64,000 nucleotides of DNA from Nocardioides sp. BGMRC 2183. GTDB lineage: Bacteria > Actinomycetota > Actinomycetes > Propionibacteriales > Nocardioidaceae. The notes beneath the pieces are model-generated. The model did not search any database and was not told the DNA's origin. It was given only the letters and a program-made list of their open reading frames with translations. Shown here piece by piece: positions 61,752-64,000 of the stretch. Position 1 is the first letter of the stretch, and each line of letters starts with the position of its first letter. The stretch spans positions 1 through 64,000 of the forward strand of contig VSSA01000003.1 of NCBI GenBank assembly GCA_008123405.1, given 5' to 3'. Made by a program: the position numbers and the translations under genes.

Positions 61752-63833
61752 TCAGATGGTCGGCGGCGTCGGCGGCGACGGGTCACCCGGCGGAGCCGGC
61801 GGCCCACCGTGGACGTCACCGGAGGGCCCCGGCGGGGTCAGGATCTCCCCGCCGCCCTCGCCGTCGGGCCGGGTGCCATTGGTCGAGGACCCGTTGAGTG
61901 CCCGACGCCGGATCTCCTCCGGGATCTCCACCGGCGGGATCGCCGAGGGGATCCGGGTCGGCGACCCGGTCCAGGCCGGCCGCTCCGGCCGGCGGCGCAA
62001 CGGCGTGAAGACCTCGGCCACCTGCGCCTTGTCCAACGTCTCCTTGTCGAGGAGCTCCAGGACCAGCGCGTCGAGGACGTCGCGGTTGTCCTCCAGGATG
62101 TCGAAGGCCTCCTGGTGGGCGTGCGCGAGGAGCAGCTTGGTCTCCTCGTCGACCATCGCGGCGACGTCCTCGGAGTAGTTCCGGGAGTGGCCCAGGTCGC
62201 GGCCCAGGAACGGCTCGGAGTTCGACTCGCCCAGCTTGATCGCGCCGAGGCGCTCGGTCATGCCGTACTGGGTGACCATGGCGCGGGCGACGTTGGTCGC
62301 CTTCTCGATGTCGTTGCCGGCGCCGGTGGTGGGGTCGTGGAAGACCATCTCCTCCGCCGCACGACCGCCCAGCATGTAGGCGAGCTTGTCGAGCATCTCA
62401 CTGCGGGTCTGGGAGTACTTGTCCTCGTCGGGCAGCACCATCGTGTAGCCGAGCGCCCGACCGCGAGGCAGGATCGTGATCTTGTGCACCGGGTCCGTGC
62501 CCGGCAGCGCCGCCGCGACAAGAGCGTGACCGCCCTCGTGATAAGCGGTGATCAGCTTCTCCTTCTCCGACATCAGGCGGGTCCGTCGCTGCGGCCCAGC
62601 GATCACCCGGTCGATCGCCTCGTCCAGCGAGCCGGCCGTGATCACCTTCTGGCCGTTGCGGGCCGCGAGCAGCGCGGCCTCGTTCAGCACGTTGGCCAGG
62701 TCGGCACCGCTGAAGCCGGGGGTACGACGCGCCACCGAGGTCAGATCCACCTCGGGGGCGAGCGGCTTGCCGCGGGAGTGGACCTGCAGGATCATCTCGC
62801 GGCCGGCGAGGTCGGGAGCGTCGACCTGGATCTGGCGGTCGAAGCGGCCCGGACGCAGGAGGGCAGGGTCGAGCACGTCGGGACGGTTGGTCGCGGCGAT
62901 CAGGATCACGCCGCCGCGGACGTCGAAGCCGTCCATCTCGACCAGCAGCTGGTTGAGGGTCTGCTCGCGCTCGTCGTGACCGCCGCCCATGCCGGCGCCG
63001 CGGTGGCGGCCGACAGCGTCGATCTCGTCGATGAACACGATCGCCGGGGCGTTCTCCTTGGCCTGCTCGAACAGGTCGCGCACCCGGGAGGCACCGACAC
63101 CGACGAACATCTCGACGAAGTCCGAGCCGGAGATCGAGTAGAACGGCACCCCGGCCTCACCGGCGACGGCGCGGGCGAGCAGGGTCTTGCCGGTGCCCGG
63201 CGGGCCGTAGAGCAAAACGCCCTTGGGGATCTTGGCCCCGACCGCCTGGAACTTGGCGGGCTCGGAGAGGAACTCCTTGATCTCGCCGAGCTCCTCCAGC
63301 GCCTCGTCGCACCCGGCGACGTCGGCGAAGGTGGTCTTGGGCATGTCCTTGGTGATCATCTTCGCCTTGGACTTGCCGAACTGCATGACGCCGCGGCCAC
63401 CGCCCTGCACGTTGTTCATCAAGAAGATGAACAAGGCGATGATCAGCACGAACGGCAACAGCGTGAGCAGCAGCGAGGACCACACACTGGGCTGCGGGTT
63501 GGTCGAGTTCGACTTCTCGATCTCGCCCGCGGCGACCTGCTCGTCGACCGCGGAGAGCAGCGTCTCCTGCTGGCCGTTGATGTAGTAGGCCATCACCTGG
63601 TCGGTGTCGTCACGGACACCCTCGTCGAGCTCGGCCTCGATCTTCTGATCACCGTCGATGAAGGTGATCTCGTTGACCTCGCCCTTCTGGATGTACTCGG
63701 CGAGCTGGGAGGTGGTGACCTCCTTGTGGCCACTACCGGAAGCGAGGAACTCCAGTGCCAGGATGACGGCGAGGACCGCCACCACGATCCAGAGCACCGG
63801 CCCCCGGAAAACGCGCTTCACAGAATCTTCCAC
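61752..63833 (-). CDS. ftsH: FtsH, membrane-bound ATP-dependent zinc metalloprotease
   Basis: 693 aa. Two membrane helices (about 12-31 and 115-140) flank an extracytoplasmic domain. The AAA module has Walker [17 protein letters not shown], Walker [17 protein letters not shown] and the second region RPGRFDRQI. The protease domain has HEGGH in [11 protein letters not shown] as the zinc site. The C-terminal 75 residues are Pro/Gly-rich and variable ([17 protein letters not shown]). GTG at 63833 is used; a second GTG four codons later has GGAAG at good spacing and may be the true start. Confidence 0.96.
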   Translation of the reverse strand: MEDSVKRVFRGPVLWIVVAVLAVILALEFLASGSGHKEVTTSQLAEYIQKGEVNEITFIDGDQKIEAELDEGVRDDTDQVMAYYINGQQETLLSAVDEQVAAGEIEKSNSTNPQPSVWSSLLLTLLPFVLIIALFIFLMNNVQGGGRGVMQFGKSKAKMITKDMPKTTFADVAGCDEALEELGEIKEFLSEPAKFQAVGAKIPKGVLLYGPPGTGKTLLARAVAGEAGVPFYSISGSDFVEMFVGVGASRVRDLFEQAKENAPAIVFIDEIDAVGRHRGAGMGGGHDEREQTLNQLLVEMDGFDVRGGVILIAATNRPDVLDPALLRPGRFDRQIQVDAPDLAGREMILQVHSRGKPLAPEVDLTSVARRTPGFSGADLANVLNEAALLAARNGQKVITAGSLDEAIDRVIAGPQRRTRLMSEKEKLITAYHEGGHALVAAALPGTDPVHKITILPRGRALGYTMVLPDEDKYSQTRSEMLDKLAYMLGGRAAEEMVFHDPTTGAGNDIEKATNVARAMVTQYGMTERLGAIKLGESNSEPFLGRDLGHSRNYSEDVAAMVDEETKLLLAHAHQEAFDILEDNRDVLDALVLELLDKETLDKAQVAEVFTPLRRRPERPAWTGSPTRIPSAIPPVEIPEEIRRRALNGSSTNGTRPDGEGGGEILTPPGPSGDVHGGPPAPPGDPSPPTPPTI

Positions 63834-63972
63834 TCCCGCCGATTACAGGTTGACCCGACGACGGTACACGCCGGCGTCGTACTCCATTCTGGCCGGTCCA
63901 TGGTGATCGGCCAGAGTGAGAACGTACGGCGGACCTGCGGTGTTCCGCCCTCGCGCACCTCTCAGTGGATGC

Positions 63973-64000
63973 TCAGGAGTAGACGTGGGGCGCCAGGGTG
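63973..64000 (-). CDS. hpt: Extreme 3' end of probable hpt (truncated by window edge)
   Basis: Only nine codons are in the window: T L A P H V Y S stop on the minus strand, with a partial codon before. This ending resembles hypoxanthine phosphoribosyltransferase C-termini of related genera, and hpt precedes ftsH in many Actinobacteria. The identity rests on that short match and on position. Between it and ftsH (63834-63972) I see a weak hairpin (arms TCTGGCCG / CGGCCAGA at 63888-63915) and nothing else. Confidence 0.45.

Noticed and set aside
1-64000. Prophage, restriction, toxin-antitoxin or biosynthetic cluster
   Set aside because: Every gene fits conserved core blocks; no phage structural, nuclease-defence or modular synthase genes were found on either strand.

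Overview
The window is high-GC actinobacterial chromosome. Gene content and order point to a member of the Nocardioidaceae/Propionibacteriales, Nocardioides-like. The menaquinone block (menD, menC, menE, menA) and the block hemL – phosphatase – resA – ccdA – resB – ccsB match the order I know from Mycobacterium and Streptomyces. So do rex-hemA-hemC-cobA/hemD-hemB, proC – HTH – 33-aa ribosomal protein – epimerase – acyltransferase, radA/disA/mutY, clpC-lsr2, and ftsH-folEPBK with pan/nad/coaX. Essentially the whole window is core, vertically inherited genome. I see no prophage, integrative element, CRISPR array, rRNA or tRNA.

Layout. 0.2-5.4 kb: secreted lamin-tail-domain protein, L,D-transpeptidase, a small exported protein and a metallo-beta-lactamase-fold hydrolase. 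5.4-10 kb: menaquinone synthesis, with menE-menC-menD overlapping on the minus strand and menA divergent. 10-17 kb: cytochrome c maturation (ResA/CcdA/ResB/CcsB) behind hemL, with five consecutive gene junctions overlapped or nearly so. 17.3-18.6 kb: lytic transglycosylase. 18.7-24.7 kb: heme operon headed by the redox repressor Rex, with a good Rex operator over its promoter. 24.8-30.3 kb: a foldback repeat, glutaredoxin-like protein, acyl-CoA ligase, HAD phosphatase, and an ECF sigma factor with its membrane partner that looks like a positional equivalent of Streptomyces BldN/RsbN. 30.4-41.5 kb: acyltransferase, epimerase, bS22-like 33-aa protein, HTH regulator, HAD hydrolase, proC, an ABC exporter with a TetR regulator, sugar isomerase, Ppx/GppA, a Cys-rich unknown, a VOC protein and a methyltransferase. 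41.5-50.7 kb: LacI regulator, radA, disA, mutY, clpC, lsr2. 50.8-56.6 kb: cofactor operon (DUF2520 protein, panC, panD, nadB, nadC, coaX) for CoA and NAD. 56.8-63.8 kb: glycosyltransferase, coiled-coil membrane protein, folate operon (folE, folP, folB, folK, DUF3180) behind ftsH, and the very end of a probable hpt.

The genes together make quinone, heme, mature cytochrome c, NAD, CoA and folate, with protein quality control (ClpC, FtsH), DNA integrity signalling (DisA/RadA/MutY) and envelope remodelling.

The unusual signal is not in the genes but between and inside them: (1) a family of palindromes of the form GTTTCNCCGG...CCGGNGAAAC, found singly or as palindrome-hairpin-palindrome mosaics at gene ends; (2) a second inverted-repeat family built on ACCCGGCGCAAACGCA; (3) a 166-bp foldback element with 21-bp terminal inverted repeats between rex and a glutaredoxin gene; (4) many short tandem repeats of 9-32 bp, including a 22-bp repeat inside menD whose three copies are each read in a different frame.
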